DNA of 64,000 bases from Anaeramoeba flamelloides (GCA_027625915.1 JANTQA010000008.1:8168501-8232500); one strand, 5' to 3'; positions 22,180 through 34,200 are shown, numbered from the stretch's first letter. Program-made: numbers and translations. Notes: generated by a model not told the origin, from the letters alone.

Positions 22180-22915
22180 TTTTACTTTTTCCTTCGCTTC
22201 CTTCGCGTCCTTCGCGTCCTCCCCTTTCATGTATAAAGTGTTTGGTATGGATAAGTGCCAGAAAAAATCATTAACTAAAATTTGACAAACTTGTTCATGA
22301 TTAGATCTTTTGAAAACCAAACTGATGCAACTGATGCGAACTAAGCCAACTGAATCAATTTGGAGCAAACTAATGAACTGGATCCGACTTTCCTAATAAC
22401 CTACCTCGTCGGGACTTGAAATGGGTTTTTGCTGTCAAGTCGGTATCTTATCCGGGTTTTCGATAAAACAAGATTTTTAAAATTTGCAAAGAAAAAAAAA
22501 AAAAAATTTGAAAACAAATTCATATTCTTAAAAACCAGTTCTTTTGGTGTGTATCTTTAAAATTCTAATTTAAAACTTAATAAAATAAGATTTTTCATTT
22601 GATCTGTTTTTGGCCAAATATTTAGATCTCTTTATTAAAATAAATTTTGGTGGCGATCCAAAAAAATTAGACATAAAAGAAAACACCAACCGACCCATTC
22701 AATACTCAGGTTATGAAACACAACTTAAATTAAGTTTTTACTTTTCTTATTATTATTATTTCACTAGTCTTTCATTTCTTTTTTTTGTTTCTTTGTTTTC
22801 TTATTTTTGTTTAAAAATAAAATTTTTTCTTCTCATTTGCAAAAAAAAAGGATATCCTATTAGCTATAATGTTGCCTATATTAAAGCTAGTATAAAAAAA
22901 AACTTGAAATAAATT
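22180..22915. mobile_element. LTR-like repeat copy Y (uninterrupted)
   Basis: Same family as 11270-12027. It is intact through TTGCCTATATTAAAGCTAGT (22872-22891), the empty site for the composite insertion. TTTGGTGGCGATCC at about 22645 looks like a primer-binding junction. No retroelement proteins were seen next to it, so it may be a solo or non-autonomous copy. A fossil. Confidence 0.5.
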
Positions 22916-22917
22916 TA

Positions 22918-23365
22918 GGTTTCAGAAAGTGCCGTAGAGTGCCGTAGAGTGCCTAGGTTTTTTTTAATTTCAGAAATAAAAAGACAATTTTTGAAATTTT
23001 CTTTTAATTTCTAAAATTAAAAAAAACCTAACGGCAGTTTTCTTGGGGTTTTCTGTTTTATTTGTTAAGTGTTCTAGGTTTTTTTTACTTTTTGAAATAA
23101 ACTAAAATTTATTTAATTTTCAGTTTATTGCTTATATTGATAGAAGCCGAACCCCGGTTTTCTAGAATTCAAAAGAGTTGAGTTAAATCTATTGATTTTC
23201 CAAATAAACAGAAAACTCAAGAAAACCTAACGGCGCTTTTCCAGAATTTAAAAGAATGGAGAAAAATCAAAGATTTTACTCTGTTTTTTTGAATTCTGGA
23301 AAATTTAACAGCGGTTTTTTTTTAATTTGAGAAATAAACCTAACAGCAAACAGCGTGGTTATTTT
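22918..23365. repeat. Hairpin cassette, copy E
   Basis: Begins CAGAAAGTGCCGTAGAGTGC CGTAGAGTGCCTAGG and ends AAACCTAACAGCAAACAGCG. It contains module A with CTTTTCCAGAATTTAAAAGA against TTTGAATTCTGGAAAA, and half modules B and C. Confidence 0.75.
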
Positions 23366-23881
23366 GTTGAATTGTTCTCTTCGATATTAATAAAATAAAA
23401 AATCAAAAAAAAATTGAATGTTTTTTGTTTTTTTTTCAAAAAAGTTTTCACTTTTTGAAACTTTTAAAATTTTAAAGTTTTGAATTGAATTGATTCGATA
23501 ATATAAGGATTATCTTAAAAAAAAGGGCCACTCTGGGAATAGTGTGTGCCAAAAAACTGTAATTTTGGAGTTTATCTGGATAGAAAGGGATAAAGTGCAT
23601 CAAACTACAATGTTTTGGCCTATACATTTCTAATAGTATCTTTTTTTTTTAGATCATCCTTAAAAGTTTTTAATTTTTGAAAGTTACTGTAATTTCAAAT
23701 CTTTATTTAAATTTAAATTCCAGCGAATTTTTTTCCTCTTTTTCAGTTTTTGCTTTTTTAGCAAAAAGGAAGAAGAAAATAATTAATATAATATTATTAA
23801 ATAAATATAATTCAATAAATTTATTTATTTTTGAAGATTTCATTCATTTTCTACAAATAAACAAAAGTCAAAATAAATAAA
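23366..23881. other. 3' flank of membrane-protein gene
   Basis: AT-rich with a slightly GC-richer patch at 23520-23620. No gene recognised. Confidence 0.3.
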
Positions 23882-26249
23882 CTAAAAAAAAAAAAAAAAT
23901 AATAAAATAAACAAAAGATCAAACCTTATTTCAAAACTGGCTTTTAATTGTTGTTTTAAAAACATGACAACCCCCTTTTTTTCGATTTCATTTATTGTAA
24001 AACTGTATTTCGTAGCATATGCCAAAATGATATTTAAAATAATTAAACAGAAAATCAATTGGATTGTCAGTGGGCTTGACCAAAGGTCTGCCCAAATCCT
24101 AATAATTATAAACAGGGTTATAGCAACTGTTAAAATAAAGGTGGAACTTAAAATGACTTGAGCGGTTGTCCAGGGAAGGAGTATTCTGGAGATTAAATAA
24201 AAACGTATTTTTGTCCAGCTAATAATATTTCGGATGTTATCCATTGGCAGATAGAAAAACCCCAATTTTTGGGAATCTGTAATTGTTGTAAATGCGGTAA
24301 AATAATACATGTATGTAGCCTGTCGCTCGTAAATCGCTAAGGCAATCCTGTTCAGAATGAGATAAAGAGAAATCAGTACAAAGCAAGAAAAGGAATTACC
24401 AAGCACAATGAAATAGTGGAAACTATTATTCTGAGGAAAAACATTTGAAACTTTGACAATTTTTGCTAGAATTGGAATAATTGTGATCAAGACTGAGACG
24501 ACAATTGGACTTAAAATGAATTCGAAGCCTCTCTTCTTTTCAATGTCGTTTGCTTGCTTATCGACTATAATTCTTAATAGACTGTCACCCGATAATTGCT
24601 GGCTGTGTAATTGATCATGGTTTACATTTGTATTATTGTTACTGCCATCGGTTGTGACGTTGGTGTTGGCAGTATGAATTTGATCGATGGCATTTTTATT
24701 TATATTTTGATCGCTTGATTTTTTTAAAGAACGGGTATTGGTATTTTCTTGTGTTTCATTTTTGTTAGTACTTTTGTTCTGATTCTGATTCTGATTTTGA
24801 TTTTGATTTTGATTTGTATTTTTATTTTGGTTGTGGTTTTGATACGAGTCGTTTGTTACAAGGTAATTTTGAAAAGTAATTTTAAATCTTTCCAGTTCTT
24901 TCATTGCTTTTTTATTTTGTGTCACAGAAACCAATTCAATCCAAATGGCAATGACAAGCAGCCCGATCAATAGCACTAATGGGAACCAAGCCAGCATAGC
25001 GGTATTGGCACCGTTATCTCGCTGTTTAGAACGGAACAAACACCAAACTATTGGTAGCATGTATATGAAAAAGTACTCAACGAGCAAGATGAGAAATAAA
25101 ACAAATCCAATTTTTTTGATTTTATTCCTTTTTTTTCTTATAAATCGCAAATAAAAGATCACTGGCAGAAATATGATGGAAAAAAATCGTTTCATTATTT
25201 TATGAAATGTAGATTGGTTTCTGACATTTTTATAATTCTTTGGGGCGTTTGGTGTTGAATTTGACTTTTTATTTTTTTTTTTTTTTTTTTTTTTGATCGC
25301 CTATATTGTTAATTACAGATTTCATTTCCTTTTTGAACTGTGGTTCTTTTTTTTTTGTTTTTGCTTTGGTGTTGATCAGGTGTCTTTTGCTCTTTTTGTG
25401 GTTGTGGTTGTGGTTGCTGTAGTTACTAAGATTTGAAAAGGTTGAATATTGAGATTCATTATCGTTTTGGTAATCATTCTGTTTTGTGTTTTTGTTGTGA
25501 ATCTGGTTTGTTGTTAGACTTGGGCTTGTTTCTGAACTTGAGGTTGTTTTAGAATTTGAACTTGTGCTTGAACTTGTGCTTGAACTTGTGCTTGTTTCTG
25601 ATTCCGTGTTTGAATTTGGATCTTGATTCTTGAATTGCTTTGAACTCATTTTTGATTGCATTTTTCTTCTCTCATGATAAAAATGAAGATTAGACTTTTT
25701 TCTTTTTTTTCTTTTGTCTGTTTTTTCTTTTGTTTCTAATTTGTTTTGGATTTTTTTGATTGGGGACTCTGACAAATATTTCCTTTCCCACCCAAAAAAA
25801 AAATCTTCGAGCCAAAATAATAAATTAAAAGAAGTCTTGGAGTCAAGTGTCTTCATAACACTTGTTAAAGTAGTGTCACGAATACCATTTTGGATGTAAT
25901 GCTTGATGTTTGGGTTTTTTTTTTTGTTTTCAAAGTCCTGGATATAAGGATCGATGTTTTGTTCATTTCGATCAAAATAATTTGAATAATTATAATAATT
26001 CGAAGAGTAAGTATTTTCACCACCAAGGACATTCACGTGATCACTATAATAGTCGTCTTGTTGAAAGGTCTCATAATCATTTTCAATAAAAACAAATTTA
26101 TCATAGTCATTGTTATCTTCTTCAAGCATTTCATAATTTTGATAGTTGAGATTTGTCTGGAATTCTTCACTCTCATGGAAACTTACACCAGAAAGATTTG
26201 AATCAAGATCAACGATTTTGGAAAATCCATCTTCGTTTGATAAGGTCAT
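23882..26249 (-). CDS. Polytopic membrane protein, split by an A23 homopolymer
   Basis: Two minus-strand frames, 25269-26249 and 23882-25195, are best read as one gene of about 790 residues. The first ends in a Lys run where the sense strand has 23 A (25272-25294). The second frame stays open upstream of its first Met through VRNQSTFHKIM and SNSTPNAPKNYK back into the same A run. The N-part is acidic and Asn/Ser/Asp-rich, with a conserved-looking LLFWLEDFFFGWERKYL block and a basic KRKKRKK patch. The C-part has about six membrane segments: GFVLFLILLVEYFFIYMLPI, WFPLVLLIGLLVIAIW, then after a long Asn/Gln linker PIVVSVLITIIPILAKIV, FIVLGNSFSCFVLISLYL, VILSSTFILTVAITLFII and LTIQLIFCLIILNIIL. 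No family is recognised; it could be a transporter, channel or membrane scaffold. Confidence 0.6.
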
Positions 26250-26599
26250 CCGTTTTCAGAAGATTATTGAAGAGATTTAAAAAAAATGAAATGTTTCCAA
26301 TTTTCCAAAATTTGTTCTGGTTGTTCCTTTTAGATATAAGTTTTTGGGAACAACTTATTTGAAAATAAATATTGTTTGGAGATCCTAAAGAAAAGATGAG
26401 TTTTTCGTCAGTGAAACTTTAATTACCCAAGTCAAGTAAATAATTAAAACCAGAAAAGAGGCTTTTTTTAGTTTTATGAGATGTTTTTCAGATGAAATTT
26501 TTCATAATAAACTCATTTTTGTCTCTTCAAAGAATTTTACTTCAAACTAGATGTGGTAAAAATAAAATTATATCATAATTGGGGACAATTGATATTTGT
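26250..26599. other. Upstream region of membrane-protein gene
   Basis: Promoter side of the minus-strand gene. AT-rich; no motif that I can assign. Confidence 0.3.
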
Positions 26600-27310
26600 G
26601 ATACATGATTCAGATGGTTCTCAAATAATTAATAAATATTATTGAACTATAAATTATTGGATTTTTTACTAATTCAGACTATTAAAAATTTTCATTTTTG
26701 GAAATTTTTTCTTTAATTCCTTTGCCAAATCTAAAGATTTGGAAAAACCAAATAATAATATTCTGGTATTTAATAGTCCCAAAATACAGATCCTCCAAAA
26801 GTTAATATTTTTTTCAATTTTTTAAAGTTCTCGAGGAACAATAATGATTAAACTTGAAAAAAACAAACAATGATTGACCTTGTTTCTTTTTTATAAAGCT
26901 AATTTTAACATAAATATAAATCCAAGATTTTTGGAATAATTGTTTAAATGATCCCAGAGTTTAATATTTCTATTTCATTCAAAAAATACAAGATTATTTT
27001 AGCCAATAATCTACCTTTTAGGCACAAATTTAAGAAATATATTTTGGAACATTTGAGTATGAATATTGATTATCAATCTCAAAATTTTTTTTTAAAATTC
27101 AGATTTATTTTTTGAAATTGTTGGGTTATTTTATAAAAAAACATATTCCTGTTAATTGATTAGATCTATAAAAAGAAATATTTTAAAAATTTAGATTTTT
27201 AGGAGAATTTGAAACATGGTAGCACTAATGTGATTTACCTTCAATAGAAATATATTTACATTTTAGGATTCTCTGAGGTAGAAGTTTATTGCTTAAATTT
27301 AGATAATTAT
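26600..27310. repeat. Dispersed repeat R5, copy 1
   Basis: Diverged and collinear with 62620-63275: shared GGATTTTTTACTAATT, TTTTCATTTT, TTTAATTCCTT, GATTAACTTTGTTTC-like and GATTTACMTTCAATAG blocks in order. No coding potential. Confidence 0.55.
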
Positions 27311-28079
27311 TGATTTTTTTTTTAATTTTATGTTGTAGGGAATAGATATCCTTTTACTTACATTTTTTTTTATTTTTTTTTCATTTGAAATAATAAAAAA
27401 AAAAAAACAGTAAAATCAAGTTTTTACTAAATTATTTTGAATTCTTGATGATTTTTTCTCTAGATTTTCTTAATTTTTCTGTTTATTCTTGAAAACCAAT
27501 GTATTTTCATAATAAATTAGATAATCCTAAAAAAGCTATAATTATCTTTTCCAAAATTCAAAATAATTGAGAAAAATCTTTGTTTCTAATAAATTTAATT
27601 AAATTTGGAAAAATATAACTACTTGATTGTTTTTAATTTAAAAATTAAAAGGAAAATTGATAAAATTAAATTTTAATTTCTTTTAAATTAAGTAAAAAAA
27701 AAACTAACAACAAAAATATATTTACAAAATAATCCTTCTCAACATATATCTTAAAACGAGGAAATTTCAATATTTACCAAGATATATACTCTTATGTTTA
27801 TGATAAAATTAAAAGAAAACATTATTTTGTCATTGATACAAAAAATAATTCCAATTTAGAAATTAAATGAAGATATACAGATTTCTAGAATGGTCTAATC
27901 ATAGAAGAAAATAGAAAAATCTAGATTAAAGAATTAATTCAAATATGCAAAAATAATCAAAATAATTACGGTTGAGTACTATTCCCATAAACAATCATTA
28001 TTTCATTTTCCATTCGTTAATGATAAAGAAAATTATGAATCTTTATTAAAATTTGAAAGAAAAGTTTTGAAATTTACTA
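27311..28079. other. AT-rich spacer
   Basis: A diverged module-A-like pair lies near 27430-27650 (AAAATTCAAAATAATTGAGA). Otherwise nothing recognised. Confidence 0.3.
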
Positions 28080-28510
28080 AGTTCCGTCAAGCGCCTTAGA
28101 GTGTCATAGAATGCCTAGGTTTTCTTGAAGTTTTGTGTTTTATTTGGAAAATCAATAGATTTTCGTTAGGTCTTTTTGAGTTTTCTATTTATTTGTGAAG
28201 TGTCCTAGGTTTTTTTTACTTTTTAAAATAAACAGAAAATTTATTCAAATTTTCGTTTTTTTTCAAAAAGTAAAAGAAAACCTAACGAAAATCTATTGAT
28301 TTTACAAATAAAACAGAAAACCCCAAGAAAACCTATGGGTGTTTTTTTTAATTTAAAAGAATAAAGAAAAATCAAAGATTTAACTCAATTCTTGTAAATT
28401 CTTGAAAAGTTAAAGGTGTTTTTTTTTAATTCTATAAAAGAAAAAAAAATTTAATAATTTTTTTTTTATTTCAAAAAGTAAAAAAAACCTACCAGTAAAC
28501 AGGTGAGCTT
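28080..28510. repeat. Hairpin cassette, best copy (F)
   Basis: Start tag TTCCGTCAAGCGCCTTAGAG TGTCATAGAATGCCTAGG. Module C: TTTATTTGGAAAATCAATAG, TTCGTTAGG, TTTGAGTTTTCTATTTATTT, AAGTGTCCTAGG. Module B: TTTTTTTACTTTTTAAAATA AACAGAAAATTT and its return. Then complement C (CCTAACGAAAATCTATTGAT), a further A/B pair, and the end tag AAACCTACCAGTAAACAGG. The arms pair over tens of bases, so the whole unit folds back on itself. No open frame. Confidence 0.8.
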
Positions 28511-28549
28511 TTTGTATTCACACTTCAATCAAAAAAAAAAAAAAAAAAG

Positions 28550-28690
28550 AATCATAATTTTCTTAGTCATTAACTAATGACGTGAGAAATAATGGATCTC
28601 TATTTTGAATAAGATCATACTTAGCACAAATTATAAAAATATTTTTTTTATTAGGGTTATAACATTTATTAAAAAAAAAAAAAGGCAATA
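28550..28690 (-). mobile_element. LINE 3' end fragment
   Basis: The minus strand reads IICAKYDLIQNRDPLFL then TSLVND, parallel to NNIFDIIRNKDSLFIL and LVNDKENYDS at the 58.6 kb LINE end. It lies directly beside hairpin cassette F. Confidence 0.5.
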
Positions 28691-28940
28691 AAAGTTCTAA
28701 ACAATTAAAATTACGATTCATTAATAACATTTTCATTAAGGGGTATCACATATTTTTTTTTAAAATAATTCGAAAAAAAAATTTCAAATAACACTTTTTA
28801 GAAAATGTACCAAAAAAATTCAAAAAGAATATTTATTAATTACTTTGACTATTTTATAAATGTATTATAAACATGTACCACAAAATATTTTCCAATATTA
28901 AGGAAAATAAAATAAAATCAAATAAAATAAAATAACAAAG

Positions 28941-31900
28941 TTAATTATTGATAAATTCGAATTCATTAATTCCATAAATTTTTGAAAATTTATCATATTT
29001 GGAATTTAAGAACAAATTATGAGGAATCATATTTTTCAAATTTTTATCTTTATTAACTATGACATTTATTGTAATATATTGTTCGTTGCCCATGGCTTCG
29101 CACCATTGAATAAATTGTAATAATTTATTCTTTTGGTTTGATTGGTAATAAAATATCCCAAGATTTAAGGCATAATTTGGCTCTATTTTAACTGCTTTCC
29201 AAAGTGCATGTTCAATTATTATTAAATTCTTTTTCAATTGATGATTTATTTTGTCATTATCGTTTTTAAATGCATCTTTAACTTCTGTTAAGTCTTTATT
29301 TGTATCCTCATCATTTAGAATATTTTCTTGATTTTCCAAATTATTATTTGGATGGAAAAAATTCTTATTTAAATTAACTGAAAACTTTATTAATTTATTT
29401 GCAAATTTGATTATACGTTTGGAAAGTTTTAAATTGTAATCAGAAACGGTGATTGATTTTAAAATTGTATACCCAATATTAAATTGCTTATATTGATAAC
29501 AAATTTTAATTTGAAAGGAGGGTGAAATATCTGGTATCGAAAGAGCATGCTTAATAAAGCCTCTATCTGCCAAAATTTTGGCAATGTTATGATAATACTT
29601 TGCGTTAATAAAGGAAATCCATTTGACTGCCTGCCTGGGGTTATTTGCTTGGATGAGCATCATGAATTTAAGAATTGGCGAATATAGCCTTAAAACATGC
29701 AATTGCATTTGTTGATCAATAATCAACAATTTATCTGTTATTATTCCTATTATTTTTAATTGGCCAATGGGGCGTTGGATATTGAGAGTAAATAGATTAT
29801 AAAAGTTATTTAAAAAATGGTTTCTTATTGAAAACGGCGAAGAAATTGTTGATAGAGATTTTGACAAAGAATTTGTTGTTGACGAAAGCGTGGATGATAA
29901 TGAAGATGAAGAGGGTGATGGTGACAGGTCTGTTGATGAGTAAACTGAAGAAGATTGCGAATAATGCGTTTTCCAACTATGTGAATTGGATGATGAGGGA
30001 GAGGTAAAAACATCAAAGGTTGCAATAGTGATTTGTTGAAAATCGGTGTCATGCGGGAAAAGGGAAATTATTGAAGATGGGGTTATAACAAATAAAGTTA
30101 AATTATACCAAAATACAGAATTTATAATAAAATGGAAAGATTTTATTATTTGGAAATTGTGTGCAATTTGTAAAAGAACACTATAATCTTTGAAATATTT
30201 TAACCAGACAAATTCACCAGTGGAATTGTAAATTATTTCCAGGGGGGCACCCAAGAAAGAAGAGATTGGTTTTAAAGAATCCCAATTATAAAGCTGAAAA
30301 TTATTTAATTTTTGATCTTCATTTTGGTTACTTTGAATATTGGTATCAAATTGTATTCCAAGAAATTTGCCACCAAATATTTTTTCAATTTTTTGATTTT
30401 TAGGAATTGGAAATGTTATTGGGCTTGATATTTCTTTTTCAGAAGTAATAGATTGGACAACCATTTGATAAGATTTTTTTGTTTTTGTTGTTTTTTGATT
30501 TTGATTTTTTTTTTTTTTCTTTTTATTTTTATTCTTCTCTTCACTTACATTGATATTTATACCCTCTTCATCATCGTTTTGATTTAATAGCAAAGCAAAT
30601 TGGCAGCAATCATTATTTGTATTCCAAATAAAAGATTCGCATTTTTTTTTAAAAATACATTTATTTGATTGAAAGGAATAAATTTCAACGATTTTTAATA
30701 CCTTCCAAAAAAGTGAAAAATAATCACCACAGCTACTGGAGGCTAGAGCATAGTTATTATCTAAATTTTTTAATTGAATTTTTTCTTTTGAAAATTTCTT
30801 GATGTTTGAAATGTGAAATTGAATTTTGTTAATTTTTTTAAAATATAATAATATATTTTCAAGTTTAATCTCAAAAATTTGTTTTTTTGATTTCCACAAT
30901 AAATAATTTTGTTTAATAATTTTATGATTTATTTGATTCAAATTATTATTATTATTATTATTATTATCATCATCATCATTATTATTAATAATAATGTTAT
31001 TGTTATTATCAGTGTTGTTACTGTTGATGTTGCTATTCGTTAAATTTATTCTATTTAAAGTGGTGGTTTGGTCGAGGAAAGGATATTTCCAAGTAATTGA
31101 TCCAATACCTAAATTTGTACAAAAAAATTTAGTATCCGGATCAATAAAGTTCATTGAGATTGAAAATAATTTAATTTTATTATTTTTTTCATTTACAAGT
31201 AATGCCTTTGATTTTTTTGATATTGAAAATAAAGGATACAAATTACAAATTTTAACAATTGAAAAGGAATTATTAATTGCAAGGGTGTAGTAATATAAAA
31301 CACCATTTTGATCAGAAACTAGAAATGAATTATCTGGTTTCGTTGTTGGTACCACATCAAAGAGATCAAATTTTGGTCGCATTTCAGCTAAAATTGTAAT
31401 TTTGAATCTTTCATTAATAGAAATTAGCGCTGTCGATTTGTCTGCATAAATGATAAAAAGACATTGGCTTTTGGAAGAATAGGCTAAACGGTATACCTCT
31501 TTTGAACCCTGGTGTTGGATTTTCACTTTTGGAAAATTGGATTCTAAGATCGGTAACAACGTTACCTCGCCGCCAGCCTTGGAGACAAGGATCGAAAACA
31601 CCTTTATTCTTAATTTGATCGTTTTCTTTCTGTTTCTAGGATGTAGTTGGCTTTGATTCGGATTTGGTTTGAAATTTTGATTATTGTTTCCAAACTGGTT
31701 AATTCTATGATGGGTATTGGGCACTGAAGAATTATTTAATGATTGGAATTGTTTTTGTTTTGGTACCTGTATTTGTTGTTCCTGATCTTTTTCTACCTTG
31801 ACCTTTCTTCTTTCTATTTCCTTTTTTTCCCTTAAAGTGGCTTGCTTTTTAATAATTCGTTTCAAGAAAATCATTTTTAAAGAAATTATTGGCTTTGCTG

Positions 31901-32453
31901 AAGGTGCCATGACTGATCGCGATCTGTTTGTTAAATAATTAAAAACAATTACTTCTCCATTGTTCGTCCCAATATATATTAAAGGCAAAAATTGCAAAAT
32001 CTCAACACAAGCAATTTTGGATTTCTTTAAAAAGGCGTTTGTCTTCAATTTGACGATCTTGTTGCTTCTACAAAAATGCCAAAGATAAATTTCATTATTC
32101 AAGACCAACACCAACATCTGTTCTTTTTGTTTTTTGTCAAGATCATGGAAATTGCTGTTGGTGTTGCTTTTAATTTGATACACATAGCCAAAAGCCTTGT
32201 TTGTCGTTTGATCATAAAACTGCAACGAGCACACCCCGTGTCTTGTTCTGGTTTTTGTTTTTGTTTTTGAATTTTGATTGCTTTTGAGGTAAGGGTGAAG
32301 ACTGAGAATTTTTTCTTTTCTTCCCAATTGGTAATTCCAGATCAGTATTTCATACTGTTCTGTTAATAAGGCTAAAAATGGTAAAGTTGGATGAACAGTA
32401 AAAGATCCAAACTTTAATGGTGTAAGAAGCACAAGTCTTTGTGACGTGTTCAT
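28941..32453 (-). CDS. Coatomer alpha/beta'-like or TSET-like WD protein
   Basis: 1170 residues with no introns needed. The N-terminus SFTVHPTLPFLALLTEQYEI resembles the first WD blade of coatomer alpha/beta' subunits. A second propeller-like part has SDQNGVLYYYTLA and KIFGGKFLGIQFDT followed by LYNWDSLKPISSFLG, the counterpart of the coatomer IFGG-LLGV/FYDW segment. From about residue 935 an alpha-solenoid follows (ILADRGFIKHALSIPDISPS, with the coatomer-type pattern of a residue losing its cargo helix). A run of Asn/Asp at about 470-510 and Ser-rich tracts are insertions common in this genome. Role: probably a vesicle coat subunit, COPI or the TSET (TPLATE) complex, acting at Golgi or plasma membrane. 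It is about as long as COPI alpha but very divergent, so which complex is unclear. Confidence 0.6.
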   Translation of the reverse strand: MNTSQRLVLLTPLKFGSFTVHPTLPFLALLTEQYEILIWNYQLGRKEKILSLHPYLKSNQNSKTKTKTRTRHGVCSLQFYDQTTNKAFGYVYQIKSNTNSNFHDLDKKQKEQMLVLVLNNEIYLWHFCRSNKIVKLKTNAFLKKSKIACVEILQFLPLIYIGTNNGEVIVFNYLTNRSRSVMAPSAKPIISLKMIFLKRIIKKQATLREKKEIERRKVKVEKDQEQQIQVPKQKQFQSLNNSSVPNTHHRINQFGNNNQNFKPNPNQSQLHPRNRKKTIKLRIKVFSILVSKAGGEVTLLPILESNFPKVKIQHQGSKEVYRLAYSSKSQCLFIIYADKSTALISINERFKITILAEMRPKFDLFDVVPTTKPDNSFLVSDQNGVLYYYTLAINNSFSIVKICNLYPLFSISKKSKALLVNEKNNKIKLFSISMNFIDPDTKFFCTNLGIGSITWKYPFLDQTTTLNRINLTNSNINSNNTDNNNNIIINNNDDDDNNNNNNNNLNQINHKIIKQNYLLWKSKKQIFEIKLENILLYFKKINKIQFHISNIKKFSKEKIQLKNLDNNYALASSSCGDYFSLFWKVLKIVEIYSFQSNKCIFKKKCESFIWNTNNDCCQFALLLNQNDDEEGININVSEEKNKNKKKKKKNQNQKTTKTKKSYQMVVQSITSEKEISSPITFPIPKNQKIEKIFGGKFLGIQFDTNIQSNQNEDQKLNNFQLYNWDSLKPISSFLGAPLEIIYNSTGEFVWLKYFKDYSVLLQIAHNFQIIKSFHFIINSVFWYNLTLFVITPSSIISLFPHDTDFQQITIATFDVFTSPSSSNSHSWKTHYSQSSSVYSSTDLSPSPSSSSLSSTLSSTTNSLSKSLSTISSPFSIRNHFLNNFYNLFTLNIQRPIGQLKIIGIITDKLLIIDQQMQLHVLRLYSPILKFMMLIQANNPRQAVKWISFINAKYYHNIAKILADRGFIKHALSIPDISPSFQIKICYQYKQFNIGYTILKSITVSDYNLKLSKRIIKFANKLIKFSVNLNKNFFHPNNNLENQENILNDEDTNKDLTEVKDAFKNDNDKINHQLKKNLIIIEHALWKAVKIEPNYALNLGIFYYQSNQKNKLLQFIQWCEAMGNEQYITINVIVNKDKNLKNMIPHNLFLNSKYDKFSKIYGINEFEFINN

Positions 32454-33714
32454 TTTATGGTTTTTGCTTTTACTATTGTTTTGTTTTTGTTTTTATTTTT
32501 CTTTTTACTTTTTGCTTTTGTTTTAAAAGTAGCAGTTTTTTCACAACCAAAAATGTTGAGAAGAATGAAAAAACAAGAAAAAATGAATTTATTCTCACTA
32601 AAAATAATACACAAAGCAGTAGATAATTACGTGAACTTCAAAAAGTTGCAGATAAGTGAACCTAAAATGAAATTAATTTATAACAAGTAAATTAAGTTTT
32701 TCGATTTATATAAGTGATAGAAACACTGTTTGTGTTGTAGTTAAAATGAAATAGATTGTTATATAATGGCTTGAAATAGTTTTGTGTGTTCTCTTTTTGT
32801 ACTACTTTATTTAGCTTTGTGATTATAAAATACCTTATTGGGATACTTATTTTTAATTTGTTTTATTTATTTGTATTGGTTTTTTTTGTTTGAAAATATT
32901 AAAAAAATTGAGAATTAATTGTCAAGATTTTTATCTGTTCAATCTTTGGGCTATTAATTGCTCACTAGATTAATTAAGATTGGGTTATTAATTATTGATT
33001 TAGAAATAATCAAAATTAAGGAAGTAAGTACATTTTACCATTTTGAAAAATTTTAATTGTGTTAACATTACTGAAAAATATTTTTTGAGTGCCACCAGAT
33101 ATTGAAACTTTGAAACCAAAAAAACATTTGTTCGTCTATTTGTGAAAAGAAATAAAGTAATTCAGAGTGGAATCTTTAATTTTTGAATTTTTTGAACATT
33201 TTTTTTTGATTCAATTTTTGGTTTTATTAAATTTGGTTTTGGATCTAGAGATGTGTTTATACAAACGATTGAAATTAATCAAACAGTTAACCAAAAAAAA
33301 AATACGCGAAAGGGTGTGTATTTGAAACAAATATTTTCTTTTAGAAGACCAAACACGAAAGATCACCATTCCAAATAAATTTATTGAAATCAAGAAAGAA
33401 AAAAAAAAAATCGATAAAAAGCCTATTTTAGAAGATTAGTTTTTTTTATATTCTTACTTTTGTATGAATACAAACTATTTTTTACTTTGAATTTCTTGCC
33501 CCATTACTATTTATTATTATTTTAAAAAACCTTTTGTTACAAATTTGCTTTTCAAAATTCATTTTTAAAATCTTTTTATCAAACAAAGCCAAAACAAAGA
33601 ATAAAATTTCAAAAATGAAAATAAAGAAGTTGAATTCTTGGAATCAAAAAACAGTTACAAAAGATTCAAATCAAAATAATTGAAAAATTAAATAACAAAT
33701 TTCAATATGAATTC
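32454..33714. other. Intergenic, upstream of the coat-like gene
   Basis: Promoter side of the minus-strand gene, then AT-rich sequence. Open stretches at 32457-32690 are low-complexity and not credible genes. Confidence 0.3.
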
Positions 33715-34200
33715 AGAATTTTTTTGAGTTCTCATTTTAATGAAAAATAAATAATTATAAAATCAAACGAATTTGTCCAATAAACCTATATTCTCATGAA
33801 GAAATAAAAAAATCTCAGATTTTCTTAAAAAAAACTAGAATTAGATGAAATAAATGAAAATAAGATTTTTAAATTCATTTTGGAAATTCTTTAGAAAAAA
33901 CAGTAATTTGTTTTTAAAAAATTTTCAAATAAAATTATTTTTATAAAGAATTAAAAACAAAACCAAATAAAGAATCAGTAATTGTGTAAAATTTTATCGA
34001 TAAGATCAAGTAATAAATGATTTTTATTTATTTTTTTTTGATAAATTTTTTCATTTTTTTGATATCCATTTTTTTGTTGGTATGAAAATATCTTATACTA
34101 GGATATATTACACTCTAGTATTTATGAAAATATCAATGTATTTGGCTAAAGAAATGATTTGAAGAATTCAGTTTCACATAAATGGTGTCACTCAAAAAAT
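33715..34200. repeat. Dispersed repeat R4, copy 1
   Basis: Collinear with 60155-60645: ACTAGAATTAGATG, AAGATYAAGTAATAAATKAT, GGATATATTMCACTCT and AGAAATGATTTGAAGAATTC in order. About 490 bp, non-coding. Confidence 0.7.
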
